A stretch of 64,000 nucleotides of DNA from contig NZ_FOWC01000002.1 in the NCBI RefSeq assembly GCF_900115345.1, positions 1-64,000 on the forward strand, given 5' to 3'. Positions 35,157-43,617 of the stretch are shown here, piece by piece (the stretch's first letter is position 1; each line of letters starts with the position of its first letter). Made by a program: the position numbers and the translations under genes. The DNA is from Amycolatopsis rubida. GTDB lineage: Bacteria; Actinomycetota; Actinomycetes; Mycobacteriales; Pseudonocardiaceae. The notes under the pieces were generated by a model. The model saw nothing but the letters and a program-made list of their open reading frames with translations. It had not been told where the DNA came from and did no database searches.

Positions 35157-36677
35157 ATGAGACGCACCCGAACACTTCTCTCGGCGTTGCCGCTCGCGGC
35201 GCTGCTGGCGGCCACCGTCACCCAGCTCGCGCCCAGCGCCGCCGCGGCCGGAACCACCGCCTGCGCCACTGTGCCGGTCACCGCGCCCAGCGGCGCCAAG
35301 ATCGAATCGGTGCGGGCCGAACCCCAGCCCGGCTACTGCGAAATCACCGTCACGCTCACCCATTTCGGGGCCAATGACCACGTCAAGGTCGGGGTGGCCC
35401 TGCCGCAGACGGGCTGGACCGGACGGCTCCAGGCGGTCGGCGGAAGCGCGTACGCCGCCGGGAACTTCGGCGCTCCGCTGGCCCAGGCCGCCAAGGACGG
35501 CTACGCGGGCGTGACCACCGACGCCGGCGTCCTGACCGAACTCGACACCTCGTGGGCGCTGACCGCGCCCGGCAAGGTCAACCGGCCGCTGCTGACAAAC
35601 TTCGCCAGCCGATCGGTGCACGAGGCCGCGCTGCTCGGCAAGGACGTCACCCAGCGGTTCTACCACCGGCCGGTGACCTATTCGTACTGGAACGGCTGCT
35701 CGACCGGCGGCCGCCAGGGCTACTCCGAGGCGCAGAACTACCCCGGCGACTTCGACGGCGTCCTGGCGAACGCGCCCGCGGTCCACTGGACGCAGTTCGC
35801 GGTCGCGACGCTCTGGCCGCAGGTCGTGATGAATCAGGAGCACGACTTCCCGAGCGCCTGTGTCTTCACCGCGTTCCGGCAGGCCGCGGTCAAGGCGTGC
35901 GACGCGGACGACGGCGTCGAAAACGGCATCGTCGACCGGCCGGACGAATGCAGCTACGACCCGCGTTCGCTGATCGGCACGAAGGTCAGCTGCGACGGCG
36001 AGGAAATCGCCGTCACCGCCAAGGACGCCGACGTCATGCGCAAGATCTGGGCCGGGCCGGCCGACGAACGCGGCCGGAAGCTGTGGGACGGCCTCCCGAA
36101 GGGCGCCGATTTCACCTGGCTGGCCGGAACCGGCGACAGCCCGTACGCCACCGGGTTCCCGGTCGCGGTCAGCTGGGTCCAGTCGTTCGTCGCCAAACAG
36201 GCAGGTTTCGACGTCTCGAAGCTCAGCTACGCCCAGTTCGCCCAGGTGTTCCGCCAGTCGGTGCGGGAGTACGACGACGTCATCGGCACCGCCGACCCGG
36301 ACCTGTCGGCCTTCCACCGGACCGGCGGCAAGCTGCTGACCTTCGTCGGCACGGACGACCAGCTCATCCCGCCCGGCGGCACGCTGCGCTACCGCGCCGA
36401 GGTCGAACGGGCGATGGGCGGCTCCCACCGGGTGAACGACTTCTACCGGCTGTTCCTGGCGCCCGGCGTCGAACACTGCGGCGGCGGGACGGGCGCGACG
36501 CCCGCGAACCCGCTCGGCGCGCTGGTCGACTGGGTCGAGCACGGCAAGGCCCCGGCCGCCTTGGCGGCCGCGACCGCGGACGGGAAGCGAACCCGCGACC
36601 TGTGCGCGTACCCGCGGGTCTCGCGGTACAAGGGCTACGGCGACCCCGCCGTCGCGTCCAGCTACCGCTGCCGCTGA
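35157..36677 (+). CDS. Secreted tannase/feruloyl esterase family protein
   Basis: 506 residues. AAAGGA lies 10 bases before ATG 35157. The signal peptide is LLSALPLAALLAATVTQLAP then SAAAA. The serine nucleophile is in YWNGCSTGGRQGYSEAQ near residue 183. The calcium-binding-like loop DADDGVENGIVDRPDEC and the C-terminal His in APGVEHCGGGTG complete the family pattern, with Cys flanking both catalytic residues as in fungal tannases. It would hydrolyse galloyl or feruloyl esters outside the cell. Divergent to a LAL activator. Confidence 0.92.
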   Translation: MRRTRTLLSALPLAALLAATVTQLAPSAAAAGTTACATVPVTAPSGAKIESVRAEPQPGYCEITVTLTHFGANDHVKVGVALPQTGWTGRLQAVGGSAYAAGNFGAPLAQAAKDGYAGVTTDAGVLTELDTSWALTAPGKVNRPLLTNFASRSVHEAALLGKDVTQRFYHRPVTYSYWNGCSTGGRQGYSEAQNYPGDFDGVLANAPAVHWTQFAVATLWPQVVMNQEHDFPSACVFTAFRQAAVKACDADDGVENGIVDRPDECSYDPRSLIGTKVSCDGEEIAVTAKDADVMRKIWAGPADERGRKLWDGLPKGADFTWLAGTGDSPYATGFPVAVSWVQSFVAKQAGFDVSKLSYAQFAQVFRQSVREYDDVIGTADPDLSAFHRTGGKLLTFVGTDDQLIPPGGTLRYRAEVERAMGGSHRVNDFYRLFLAPGVEHCGGGTGATPANPLGALVDWVEHGKAPAALAAATADGKRTRDLCAYPRVSRYKGYGDPAVASSYRCR

Positions 36678-36680
36678 CCT

Positions 36681-36717
36681 GTGCCGTGCGTGCCGACCCC
36701 AGCGGCACGCACGGCAC
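36681..36717 (+). terminator. Hairpin terminator after tannase-family gene
   Basis: 15-base perfect arms GTGCCGTGCGTGCCG (36681-36695) and CGGCACGCACGGCAC (36703-36717), 7-base loop, 3 bases after the stop codon. No T-tract. Confidence 0.8.
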
Positions 36718-36791
36718 TTCCCGCACGACTTACCGCGATGCGGTCACCTGACAGACGCGAAAATGATCAACAGCCGCCTAGGTTTCTTTCC

Positions 36792-37268
36792 ATGCCGCAT
36801 TTTCTTCGCGCCGCGATCCTCGGTTCAGCCGTTTTGCTGGCGACCGCGTGCTCCGCCTCCGCCGCGCCTCCGGTCGCCTCTGCCCCTCCTCCCGCCGCGG
36901 CCCCGGGGTGGCCGCCCGCCCCCGTCGTACCGCTGCCGTCCCAGCCGCCGCCCGCGCTCGCCGTCGACGCGCCCTTGCCGGAGCAGCTCGCGAAGGGCCT
37001 GGTCGTCCTGCGCTACCGGGCGGAAAACCTGCGCATCGTCCCGGTCTACGGCCCGGCCGCACTCGAGGTCTCCCCGCGCATCGGCCACATCCACGTCACG
37101 GTCGACGACGCGCCATGGCACTGGGCAGACGGGAGCGGGGAACCGCTGATCATCCAGGCGCTGCCGCCCGGCCCGCACAAGGTGTGGATCGGGCTGGCCG
37201 ACCCGACACACCAGGTCCTGGACAGCAAAACCGTCAGTTTCGTCGTGCCGGTGGGCGGCCACCACTGA
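36792..37268 (+). CDS. DUF6130-like lipoprotein
   Basis: 158 residues from ATG 36792. The signal peptide with lipobox (ILGSAVLLATACSAS) gives a membrane-anchored outer protein. A Pro/Ala-rich spacer follows, then a conserved domain with RIGHIHVTVDDAPWHWAD and LPPGPHKVWIGLADPTHQ. His-rich elements suggest metal contacts, which is an inference. A LysR-type gene starts 45 bases downstream on the same strand, possibly co-transcribed. Confidence 0.75.
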   Translation: MPHFLRAAILGSAVLLATACSASAAPPVASAPPPAAAPGWPPAPVVPLPSQPPPALAVDAPLPEQLAKGLVVLRYRAENLRIVPVYGPAALEVSPRIGHIHVTVDDAPWHWADGSGEPLIIQALPPGPHKVWIGLADPTHQVLDSKTVSFVVPVGGHH

Positions 37269-37313
37269 GCGGACCGGCAGAATCGAGCGCATGCGACCAG
37301 CCGAGCGTGCCCG

Positions 37314-38255
37314 ATGACCGATCTCGTCGACGGCAGGCTCAAGCTGCGCCATCTGCGCTACGTCGTGGCGATCGCCGAACAGGGCTCGCTGGTCGCCGCG
37401 GGCGAACGGCTGCACGTCACGCAGCCGGTGCTGACCCGCGGGCTGCGCGAACTCGAGTCGATCCTCAAGGTCGAACTGTTCGAACGCGGCCCGCGCGGGA
37501 TGACGGCGACGCTGTTCGGCGAGGTCTTCGTCGACCACGCCCGGGCAGTGCTCGCCGAACTCCGCCAGGCCGGGCGGCATCTCGAAGAGCTGGCCGACGG
37601 CCACGCCGGCACCGTCACGATCGGGACTTTCCTCGCCGGGGCGAGCGTGTTGCTGCCCCGCGCGGTCGCGCGAGTGAAAGCGGTCGCGCCAGACCTCACC
37701 GTCATCATCCGGCACGGCGGCCCGGAAGCGCTGTACGAAGCGCTGCTCGCGGGCGACGTCGACCTGGTCGTCGGCACGCTCGAACCAGCGAGCAACGACC
37801 GGCTGCGCCAGCACCACCTCTACTACGAGCCCGCGCGCGTGGTCGCGCGCAGCCAGCATCCCGCGCACCGGCGGCCGGGACTCACGATCGCCGACCTGAT
37901 CGGCGAGCTCTGGTCGCTGCCGCCCGCCGACAACCCGCAGCGACGGCAGCTGGAGGAACATCTCCTGAGCCGCGGCCTCTCGACCCCGGCCAACCGCATC
38001 GAATGCGGTTCGTTCCTGGCCGTGCGCGCGATCGCGCGGGAGACCGACACCCTGGTCGTGATGCCGCAGCTGGTCGCCGAGACCGAACCGGAGCTGGCCG
38101 CGCTGCCGATCGACCTGGGCATCGTGGAATCGGTCGGCGTCACGCTGCCCGCGGGCAGGCAGCTCACCCCGACGATGCTGCTCATGATGCGAAAACTGGA
38201 CGAGGTGGCGGCCGACATCCGGGCGGCGATCACCGGCTATGCCCCACCGACATAG
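37314..38255 (+). CDS. LysR-family transcriptional regulator
   Basis: 313 residues. The N-terminal winged HTH is LRHLRYVVAIAEQGSLVAAG, ERLHVTQPVLTRGLRELE. The effector-binding domain follows (GTVTIGTFLAGASVLLPRAV, GGPEALYEALLAGDVDLVVG). LysR proteins usually control nearby catabolic genes. The FAH-dioxygenase-SRPBCC operon begins 900 bases downstream on the same strand and is a possible target. Confidence 0.93.
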   Translation: MTDLVDGRLKLRHLRYVVAIAEQGSLVAAGERLHVTQPVLTRGLRELESILKVELFERGPRGMTATLFGEVFVDHARAVLAELRQAGRHLEELADGHAGTVTIGTFLAGASVLLPRAVARVKAVAPDLTVIIRHGGPEALYEALLAGDVDLVVGTLEPASNDRLRQHHLYYEPARVVARSQHPAHRRPGLTIADLIGELWSLPPADNPQRRQLEEHLLSRGLSTPANRIECGSFLAVRAIARETDTLVVMPQLVAETEPELAALPIDLGIVESVGVTLPAGRQLTPTMLLMMRKLDEVAADIRAAITGYAPPT

Positions 38256-38310
38256 TCGAGCGCCAACGCGGTATTGGACGGGCATGGCCACGCCTCCTAG
38301 CGTGTGCGTC

Positions 38311-38640
38311 ATGGAAATGAATTCCTCCTGCCGCACCCCTGCCGGTTCCGGTTCCGCGACGATTACGCGCCCGGTTCCGACAGTCGGCGGAAGTTTCCGG
38401 CTGATCGACGATTCCGGCACCGCGGTCACCGAACGGTCCTATTTCGGAAAATACCTGCTCGTCTTTTCGGCATTACGCATTGCCAGACCGTGTGCCCGCC
38501 GGCCTCGGCTCGGATCGACCGGGCGCTCGACGAACTCGGGAATCGCGTACAGGCCCTTGACGTAACGGTCTATCCGGAACGCGACACCCCGGAGGCCCTG
38601 CGTGCTTTTCTGGCCGCCCGCCGCGTCGGCGAACCGGACG
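38311..38640 (+). pseudogene. SCO1/SenC-type copper-binding thioredoxin-fold protein, frameshifted and truncated
   Basis: From ATG 38311 the frame gives GGSFRLIDDSGTAVTERSYF and GKYLLVF. At about 38467 the run of T is one base short, and the family sequence GITHCQTVCP (copper-binding Cys-x-x-x-Cys-Pro) followed by ARIDRALDELGNRVQALDVT continues in the next frame up to ERDTPEALRAFLAA. After that no SCO1 sequence follows; a different protein remnant begins. SCO1 would deliver copper to cytochrome oxidase; this copy is dead. Confidence 0.8.
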
Positions 38641-38644
38641 GCCG

Positions 38645-39150
38645 GCGACCAAGAGAACCTGCGCGACCTGCTCGGCTACGCCGACGCCTACCTGAACCCG
38701 GCCCGGGGGAACGGCGGCCTGTTCTACCCGCGCGAGGACTGGTCGTTCGACGAGAACGGCACCATGATCCTCACGGACCGGCTGACCGGCAACGCCCGGC
38801 TGAACGTCCAGGACGGGCTGTGGAAGATGTACCACCACCCGTGGACCGCGGAACACTTCCGCGAGCCCGGCGTGACCGCGATCGAGGGCGCGGCCGAGGT
38901 TCTCCGTTCCTGGTACGACCGGGAAAAGCCGTTGCTGGCACTGACTTTGCGCCGGGTGGCCGGGAAACCGGCCGACGTGACGCTGCGGATCGGCAACGTC
39001 GACCGGCCTTGGAAACTGTTCCGCGACGACGTGCTCGCCGCCGATTCCGCCGGGACGGGATCACCCGGCCCGCGCACCCGGGCCGAGGGGACCGGCCTCG
39101 TCGTCAGTCTCCCCCTCGCCGTCCGGACCAATCTGACGCTCTGCTCCTAG
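38645..39150 (+). pseudogene. Linalool dehydratase/isomerase-like protein, C-terminal fragment
   Basis: About 168 residues open to the TAG at 39150: NLRDLLGYADAYLNPARGNG, GLFYPREDWSFDENGTMI, GNARLNVQDGLWKMYHHPW and VTLRIGNVDRPWKLF. These match, from memory, the C-terminal part of linalool dehydratase-isomerase-domain proteins (GNAxLxxARLNVxDGLWxLY). The catalytic N-terminal alpha/alpha barrel half is missing and replaced by the SCO1 remnant. A GTG at 38602 could start a short product, but it would begin inside SCO1 sequence. It runs to 13 bases before the FAH gene, so the intact ancestor was probably the first gene of this operon. Confidence 0.6.
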
Positions 39151-39163
39151 AAAAGAGAAAACC

Positions 39164-40015
39164 GTGAAACTGGCCAATGTGGACGGCCAGGCCGTCCTGC
39201 TGACCGCAGCGGACAAGGGAATCGACGTCGCCAGGGCATCCGGCGGCCTCTTCGGCCTCGGCTCCGTTTACCGGAACTGGCCCGAATTCCAGGCTTGGGC
39301 GAGAAAGCTCACCGCCGAACCCGACGTCGCCTTCACCCGTGCCCAGCTGGGTCCGCCCTCCCCCGCCCCGCGGCAGATCGTCGCGATCGGGCTCAACTAC
39401 GACGCGCACGCCGCGGAGTCCGGTTTCGCCGCTCCCGGCGGCCTTCCGCCGGTGTTCACCAAGTTCGTTTCCTCGCTGACCGGTCCCGACGCCGAGGTCG
39501 TCCTGCCGCCGGGAGGCAACGTCGACTGGGAGGTGGAACTCGTCGCGGTCGTCGGCCGGACCGCCCACCGCGTCGAGGAAGCCGAAGCGTGGGAGCACAT
39601 CGCCGGGGTGACGATCGGGCAGGACCTCTCCGAACGCGTCTCGCAGCTGGCCGGCCCGGCCCCGCAGTTCAGCCTCGGCAAGTCTTTCCCGGACTTCGCC
39701 CCGGTCGGGCCGTGGCTGGTCACGCCGGACGAACTGGCGGACCGGGACGACCTGGCGCTGTCGTGCGCGGTCGACGGCGAGACCGTGCAGGACAGCCGGA
39801 CCGGCGAGCTGATCTTCCCGGTCGGGAAGCTGATCTCCGCGCTGTCCCGGACGATCACCCTGTATCCGGGCGATCTCGTGTTCACCGGGACGCCCTCCGG
39901 AGTGGGCGTCGGCCGCACGCCGCAACGATTCCTGCGGGCCGGGCAAGAGCTGGTCAGCCGGATCGGCGGCCTCGGCGAAATGCGGCAGACCTTCGTCGCG
40001 GAACCGGAGGCCTGA
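39164..40015 (+). CDS. Fumarylacetoacetate hydrolase (FAH) family protein
   Basis: 283 residues. The FAH core begins at about residue 68 (APRQIVAIGLNYDAHAAES). Metal-binding acidic residues are in NVDWEVELVAVVG (the E-x-E of the family) and GVTIGQDLSERV, with TGTPSGVGVGR near the C-terminus. Members hydrolyse or decarboxylate C-C bonds in aromatic meta-cleavage and keto-acid pathways. It sits 1 base before an extradiol-type dioxygenase gene, which supports a ring-cleavage route. Confidence 0.9.
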   Translation: MKLANVDGQAVLLTAADKGIDVARASGGLFGLGSVYRNWPEFQAWARKLTAEPDVAFTRAQLGPPSPAPRQIVAIGLNYDAHAAESGFAAPGGLPPVFTKFVSSLTGPDAEVVLPPGGNVDWEVELVAVVGRTAHRVEEAEAWEHIAGVTIGQDLSERVSQLAGPAPQFSLGKSFPDFAPVGPWLVTPDELADRDDLALSCAVDGETVQDSRTGELIFPVGKLISALSRTITLYPGDLVFTGTPSGVGVGRTPQRFLRAGQELVSRIGGLGEMRQTFVAEPEA

Positions 40016-40016
40016 C

Positions 40017-40937
40017 ATGGGGATGCACCGGCTGACCCGGGTCACGATGGGCGTGCCGAACGTCGCGGAAACCATTGCCTACTACGCCGATTTCGGACTG
40101 ACCCACGTCGGCGACGGATCCTTCACCACCCTCGAAGGCGGCGAGCAGCTGCGCGTCCGGCACGCGCCCTACCGGCAGCTGCTCGAACTCGGCGTGGGAG
40201 TCGACGACGCCGACGACCTCGCGCGGACCGCGGCGCGCCTGAACCGGCTCGGCGTCGTCTGCACCGAGACCGGCACCGCGGTCTGTGCGATCGAGCCGGT
40301 CTCCGGATTCACCGTCCGGGTCGAGATTTCGCCGCGGATCACCCAGCGACCGGTCTTGGCCACGCCGTACAACGGACCCGGCCGCATCGAACGGTCCGGC
40401 CGCGCGCCCGGTGTGCTGCGCGAGCACCCGATTCGCCCGAAGAAACTCGGCCACTGCGTCGTGGGCACCACCGATCTCGACGCCACCATGCGCTTTTTCA
40501 CCGAGGCGCTCGGCTTCAAAGTCAGCGACTACATCGGGAACAAGGGCGCCTTCATGCGCTGCTCGGTCGATCACCACAACGTGCTGGCGCTCGCCGCGCC
40601 GGTGAACTTCCTGCACCACACGTCGTGGCAGGTCGACGACATCGACGACGTCGGCCGCGGCGCCGCGGCGATGCTGAGCGGCCATCCCGACCGGCACGTC
40701 TGGGGACTCGGCCGCCATCACGCGGGTTCCAATTTCTTCTGGTACCTCAAAGACCCGGCGGGCAACTTCAGCGAGTACTACGCCGACATGGACTGCGTCC
40801 CCGAGGACGAGATCTGGACGCCGGAGGTTTTCGAAGGCGCACAGGGCTTGTTCAGCTGGGGCCCGCCCCCGCCGCCGTCGTTCCTCGAACCGGACGACCT
40901 CGGCGCGCTCATGACCGGACAGCATTCCCCCGAATAA
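40017..40937 (+). CDS. Extradiol-type (VOC superfamily) dioxygenase
   Basis: 306 residues, two VOC modules. The second carries the Fe(II) facial triad: His of KKLGHCVVGTTDL, His of FLHHTSWQVDDI and Glu of GNFSEYYADMD. The first module (RVTMGVPNVAETIAYYADFG) lacks it, as is normal. The tail WGPPPPPSFLEPDD is common in catechol 2,3-dioxygenase-like proteins. It would cleave a catechol-type ring with O2; the FAH and SRPBCC genes flank it in the same operon. Confidence 0.9.
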   Translation: MGMHRLTRVTMGVPNVAETIAYYADFGLTHVGDGSFTTLEGGEQLRVRHAPYRQLLELGVGVDDADDLARTAARLNRLGVVCTETGTAVCAIEPVSGFTVRVEISPRITQRPVLATPYNGPGRIERSGRAPGVLREHPIRPKKLGHCVVGTTDLDATMRFFTEALGFKVSDYIGNKGAFMRCSVDHHNVLALAAPVNFLHHTSWQVDDIDDVGRGAAAMLSGHPDRHVWGLGRHHAGSNFFWYLKDPAGNFSEYYADMDCVPEDEIWTPEVFEGAQGLFSWGPPPPPSFLEPDDLGALMTGQHSPE

Positions 40938-40957
40938 CCCCGAAAAGGAGAAAAATC

Positions 40958-41473
40958 ATGTCCACCGCACTGTACGTTCCGCAGATCCCGGACAACCTGA
41001 ACATCCGCTTCGTCGAAAACCGCATCGTGGTCGACCGCCCGGCGCAGGAGGTCTACGACTGGGCGACCACCTGGTCGAACCTGCCGAAGTGGCTGCCGAT
41101 GGCGTCCGGAACCGAAGTCCGGCGCGGCACGGCGGACGTCCCCGCGGAGCTCGGCGACGTGCTGCTCGAAACCATTGTGCCGGACCTGAACGAAAAGCCG
41201 AAGCTGTACACCGTCGTCGCGCGGGTCCCGGGCAAACTGTGGACGGTGGTCGGCCGCGACGTGCTCGACGACGGAACCCTGGCGCCGACGATGCACGCGA
41301 TCGCCACCTTCACCACCTTCGACCTCGGCGACGGGACGACCCTGTTCTGCCGCCTGTTCGAGCGGCTGGTCCCGCCCACCGAACCGGCCGGTCCGCACCC
41401 GGTGGAGGACTCGGCCCGCATCCAGCCCGGGCTGGAACTGCTGAAGGCGCACATCGAGGGCACCGCCGCGTAA
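40958..41473 (+). CDS. SRPBCC-superfamily (START-like) protein
   Basis: 171 residues from ATG 40958 with AAGGAG 8 bases upstream. RIVVDRPAQEVYDWATTWSN is the beginning of the SRPBCC/polyketide-cyclase-like fold, which has a hydrophobic cavity for small ligands. It is the last gene of the FAH-dioxygenase operon, so it may bind or cyclise an intermediate. A family hairpin follows 17 bases after the stop. Function is inferred only. Confidence 0.8.
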   Translation: MSTALYVPQIPDNLNIRFVENRIVVDRPAQEVYDWATTWSNLPKWLPMASGTEVRRGTADVPAELGDVLLETIVPDLNEKPKLYTVVARVPGKLWTVVGRDVLDDGTLAPTMHAIATFTTFDLGDGTTLFCRLFERLVPPTEPAGPHPVEDSARIQPGLELLKAHIEGTAA

Positions 41474-41489
41474 TCCCCTCTCCCGCCGA

Positions 41490-41542
41490 GTCCGTGAGGG
41501 GAACCCTGAGGGAATCTGACCCTCAGGGTTCCCCTCACGGAC
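41490..41542. terminator. Perfect hairpin, repeat-family member B
   Basis: 23-base arms from GTCCGTGAGGGGAACCCTGA (41490-41509) plus GGG, loop AATCTGA (41513-41519), exact complement to 41542. It separates the convergent SRPBCC gene and the minus-strand secreted-protein gene, so it can terminate both. The loop AATCTGA equals the centre of member A. Confidence 0.85.
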
Positions 41543-41554
41543 CTCCGCTCGCTG

Positions 41555-41992
41555 TCAGGAGACGGTGACCGTCGGGCCTTCCAGCGTCTCGTACGAGTAA
41601 TTGTCGCCGACGAACTGGTGCTCAATCACATACTGGCCGTGCTGTGCGTTGGCGAAAACCCCGATGGAGAAGGTGAAGGTTTTGCTGCCGTTGACCGGGA
41701 CGTCGCCCACGTCGTAGCGAATGGTGTTTCCGGCCTGGTAGCACAGCGCGCAGGTGCTGACGTCGAAGAGTTGATTGATCGCGCCGTTCGCCACGCCGAG
41801 GCCCAGCTTTCCGCCTTTCAGCGGGTCGGCGTCCGCGTTCGACAGGGTGACCGAGAAGGTCACGGCCGCGCCCGGCGCGACACTGGCCGGGGCGACGCTC
41901 ACCGTGCTCGACGGCGCCGGGTCGGCGTTCGCGACGGAACCCGCTCCCAGCAGGGCAAGAACACACACCAGTGCGACAACAGCTTTTCTCAT
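41555..41992 (-). CDS. Small secreted beta-sandwich-type protein
   Basis: 145 residues. The signal peptide is ALVCVLALLGAGSVANA. The mature part looks like a DUF11/CARDB-type immunoglobulin-like domain: VSVAPASVAPGAAVTFSVTL and GDVPVNGSKTFTFSIGV. Two Cys in DVSTCALCYQAGN could form a tight disulfide. Exported; role unknown. It ends against the hairpin at 41490-41542. Confidence 0.75.
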   Translation of the reverse strand: MRKAVVALVCVLALLGAGSVANADPAPSSTVSVAPASVAPGAAVTFSVTLSNADADPLKGGKLGLGVANGAINQLFDVSTCALCYQAGNTIRYDVGDVPVNGSKTFTFSIGVFANAQHGQYVIEHQFVGDNYSYETLEGPTVTVS

Positions 41993-42234
41993 GACAGCTG
42001 ATCACCCGCTCCATTCTCGGCAAAAGGGATTAGCCCGCCCGGCCGTTCGGCGCACCGCTGCTCATTCTTTCGGCCGTACCGCATTTCGCCGCTTTCCAGC
42101 CGGATTGACCAGACCTCGGCAGGTCGAGGTAAGCCCGGAAATGATAGCGGGAATCGGGCCGGTTGCGCGAGAACTGTTCGCCGATCGCGTGCCCGGCCAG
42201 CTCCGGGGCGTGGCAGCACCGGGCTGACGGCGAT

Positions 42235-42993
42235 GCGTACCCGCCGCTGGTCAGCGTCAACGAGACAGTGCGGATCGCCCGCCGGGACGCGCGTCACCAT
42301 CCCCGCTCGGCTCGCTGAAACCGGAGGACACCGACCCGGACTCGCCACTGGAGCCCCGGACGCTCGCCGTGGCGCACTGGCAGTTGCTGATCTCCGCGGA
42401 CCGCATCGCAGCCGGTTTCGCCGACGACGGCAGCAGGATCGGTGTGACCTTCTTCCTCGGCGCTGCCGACGGGACCGTGCTCGCCCAGGCCCGCGCAGCC
42501 GCTGCGCCATCGGGGTGCCTGGCGGATTCCTGATCGGCAGGCGGGGCTACGGAATCTTCCGCACCACGCGGGCACGATCGCGCCGGAACGGCCGTGCGAC
42601 AGTGGCCCAGCCACGCCTTGCTGCCGATCGATCGGAACGGCGGCATTCGCGGTCCCGAATCCGAAAACATTCGCTGAATGCGTTCGCGATTCCGTGGCCT
42701 GGCCGAGAACGACACGCTGTTCGGCGGACCGCTGTCGCGCGATTACTACACCACGTACCCGGCGCTGGACCGCAACAGCACGGCCGTGTTCTGGCGAGAA
42801 GGGCGGCTCATCACCGTCGATCCACTTTTACCTGCGCGTGCTTTTCACCGGCGAAGGCGAGCGCGCGGTGATGAGCCGGGTCCTGCTGCTCGCGGACGCG
42901 CAGGTCGTCTTCAGCCTGGGCAGCGAGCTGCAGATCTTCCGCGACACCGGGCTCGCTCCGCTGGACGACGGCGACCCCGTGAAGTACCAGTAG
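42235..42993 (+). pseudogene. Unidentified gene, broken by several frameshifts
   Basis: Three protein-like segments lie on the plus strand in different frames: DTDPDSPLEPRTLAVAHWQL and GVTFFLGAADGTVL (about 42330-42530), LFGGPLSRDYYTTYPALDRN and STAVFWREGRLITVD (42700-42825), and FYLRVLFTGEGERAVMSRVL to DDGDPVKYQ and a TAG at 42993. One extra C near 42825 separates the last two. I cannot name the family. It is convergent to the next minus-strand gene, 5 bases away. The 240 bases before it hold nothing I recognise. Confidence 0.55.
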
Positions 42994-42998
42994 CGCCG

Positions 42999-43448
42999 TC
43001 ACCGAACCACGACGTAGTCGCCATTGCCCCGGGCCACGGCCAGATCGGCGTGCGCGGACGCGCTGGTCAGGAACCGCCCGCGGACGACGCGGATCCACGA
43101 ACCGTCGAGCGGAAAGACGAGCACACCGCCGGTGCCGCGCAGCATCGAGCCCTTCCGCAGGTTGCCGAGAAATTCGATGATGTCGCGTTCGATCTCCGCG
43201 GCGAACTCGCGCTGGCCCTCCTGCGAGATGTCGTACAGATCGGTGTCGATGTCATATGTGACGAGCTTGCCGGTCGCCGGGTCCCGTGCCTCGAACTCCA
43301 CCCCGAGCCAGCGCCGGTCGACGATCACCGTGGCCTGCCACGTCAACCCGCTGAGCCGCCATCGCACCGAGGCGTCGTCGGCGGCCACCGTCCACGCGGT
43401 GGTCGCCCGCAGCTCGCGAAGGAAAGCCAGCAGCGCTTGGCCGGTCAC
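42999..43448 (-). CDS. Hypothetical cytoplasmic protein
   Basis: 149 residues from GTG 43448. Soluble, without signal or membrane segment: ALLAFLRELRATTAWTVAAD at the N-terminus and FAAEIERDIIEFLGNLRKGS in the middle, ending GNGDYVVVR. The alternation of strands and helices resembles small ligand-binding or immunity-like proteins, but no family is recognised. It stands alone between a pseudogene and the terminator of the next operon. Confidence 0.65.
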   Translation of the reverse strand: MTGQALLAFLRELRATTAWTVAADDASVRWRLSGLTWQATVIVDRRWLGVEFEARDPATGKLVTYDIDTDLYDISQEGQREFAAEIERDIIEFLGNLRKGSMLRGTGGVLVFPLDGSWIRVVRGRFLTSASAHADLAVARGNGDYVVVR

Positions 43449-43523
43449 GCCGCCCAGCCTATGCCGCGGGCCACCCCGGCGGACCGTGCATCCGGTCAAC
43501 CCGGCTGTCCGGGAATCTCCGCG

Positions 43524-43556
43524 ACCAGACGCCGCCCGGCGCGGGCGGCGTCTGGT
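43524..43556. terminator. Hairpin terminator of the 52.4-43.6 kb operon
   Basis: 15-base perfect arms ACCAGACGCCGCCCG (43524-43538) and CGGGCGGCGTCTGGT (43542-43556) with loop GCG. It lies 62 bases beyond the stop of the S15 hydrolase gene, the last gene of the long minus-strand operon. Confidence 0.75.
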
Positions 43557-43617
43557 GCTTCGCTGGACCGGCGGTTCCGCGGGTTCGGTGGATGACGCCG
43601 GTCCGGGAAGTGCGCGG

